Positions 63,243 to 64,000 of a stretch of 64,000 bases of DNA are shown here, in pieces; positions within the stretch are counted from its first letter, which is position 1, and each line of letters starts with the position of its first letter. The DNA lies in assembly GCF_000002595.2 (NCBI RefSeq), contig NC_057016.1:1628515-1692514 (forward strand), given 5' to 3'. The position numbers and the translations under genes are program-made. This DNA is from Chlamydomonas reinhardtii (lineage: Eukaryota > Chlorophyta > Chlorophyceae > Chlamydomonadales > Chlamydomonadaceae). Below the pieces are notes generated by a model, which searched no databases, was not told the origin of the DNA, and saw only the letters and a list, made by a program, of their open reading frames with translations.

Positions 63243-64000
63243 ATGCCACCCAAGGTTGAGGCTCCAGCGGAGCTCACAGCCGAGCGGAGCCCTTCGTCCT
63301 CAACGTCGGTCAACTCAGTGACGAAGATGAGGAACGGTGATGCCCATGAACATGAGACGTGAGTCGACGTCGGGCACTGAGAAGTGTCATCCCAAGAAGA
63401 CTTTCGTGGTGCTGGACTGACTTTTTCGTGTCCTGGTGCAGAGACATCGTGCGTGATTTGCAACATCGTGTGAATGCGCGGCACCGCGCAAGGGCGCAGC
63501 GGCACGGCCATGTGCGGGCTCCTGAGCGTCGGGGTTTGCCGAGCTCCAGCGCCGGACCGCTTGAGGACCAAAAGGCATCGATAACATCAGGCGAAACAAG
63601 CGGACATGCCACGCCAGTCGATGCAGCTGGCTTCGGGGCGACCTTAGGAAGCGCTAGCTCTGTGGGGGTTTCGCCGGCGGTCGCCAAGACCCCCCCTCCG
63701 CCGTACGTCTGTGTGCGGGTCGGGGAAGGTAACACCACACCTGAAGGCTGGTCCAAACAAAAAATAGAGCCGGCAAATCTGTCCTGCTGTTCGGTGGTGT
63801 GGCTGGACCTGAAGGACACGTGCGAGGTAAGCTTTATGTGTGCATCTTCATTCCGTCGTGGGCTCGTGTGGAAATGCCGCGGTACCCGATATCCCTGACG
63901 TGTTCAATCTGCTGCCTGCTGCCTGCTACAGGACATTCTAGACATCGTGCGGGTTTATCCGACTGCCACGCTGCTGCTGCCCCTTTTGGTCTTTGCTCTG
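63243..64000 (+). CDS. Partial gene, probable membrane protein (cut by window edge)
   Basis: Three exons are visible (63243-63358, 63442-63826, 63932 to the edge) in one continuous frame from an ATG: about 190 residues. The N-terminal 165 residues are Ser/Ala/Arg-rich and hydrophilic, with PPKVEAPAELTAE, TDIVRDLQHRVNARHRARAQ and CCSVVWLDLKDTCE. The visible end turns hydrophobic (YPTATLLLPLLVFAL), which looks like the start of a transmembrane helix. I do not recognise the family; a multi-pass channel, receptor or cyclase would fit a long soluble N-terminus, but that is a guess. Confidence 0.55.

Overview
The window looks like nuclear DNA of a volvocalean (Chlamydomonas-like) green alga. It is GC-rich, and almost every gene is cut by many short GT-AG introns with (CA)n/(GT)n runs. 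Proteins carry Ala/Gly/Gln/Ser low-complexity inserts, and TGTAA (the usual Chlamydomonas poly(A) signal) lies downstream of several genes. All gene models were spliced by eye. Each complete model closes as one open frame divisible by three, which is the main internal check.

Layout, left to right: a coiled-coil protein (minus, 0.5-2.7 kb); a LINE 3' fragment (2.9-3.6 kb); an SR splicing factor (minus, 4.7-7.4 kb) divergent from a secreted GT77-like glycosyltransferase (7.9-9.9 kb); an unrecognised single-TM protein (minus, 11.3-13.7 kb) divergent from a bifunctional uridine kinase/uracil phosphoribosyltransferase (13.9-19.2 kb); degenerate Fanzor/TnpB-like nuclease remnants (minus, 21.1-22.2 kb); a TPP riboswitch (22.39-22.47 kb) directly upstream of a sodium:solute symporter (22.6-26.0 kb); two identical 646-bp non-autonomous DNA transposons with 8-bp target duplications (27.7-29.5 kb); a ZIP metal transporter (29.8-32.0 kb); a very large CLC chloride channel/exchanger (33.6-44.6 kb); three tandem glycosyltransferase paralogues (45.6-53.5 kb); L-2-hydroxyglutarate dehydrogenase (54.1-57.7 kb); a non-canonical poly(A) polymerase (58.8-62.7 kb); and the start of a gene that runs off the right edge (63.2 kb onward).

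The most notable system is the TPP aptamer in the leader of the symporter gene. All the conserved thi-box blocks and the closing stem are present 92 bases before the start codon. This suggests a thiamine-responsive transporter, so the symporter probably carries thiamine or a precursor. TPP riboswitches upstream of SSS-family symporters are known from marine prasinophyte algae; the volvocalean setting here, if confirmed, would extend that arrangement.

Second in interest are the glycosyltransferase cluster, where an exon-intron-exon block is nearly identical between two copies while flanking exons and introns have diverged (recent gene conversion), and the Fanzor remnants. The rest are ordinary housekeeping or transport genes with some unusual architecture.
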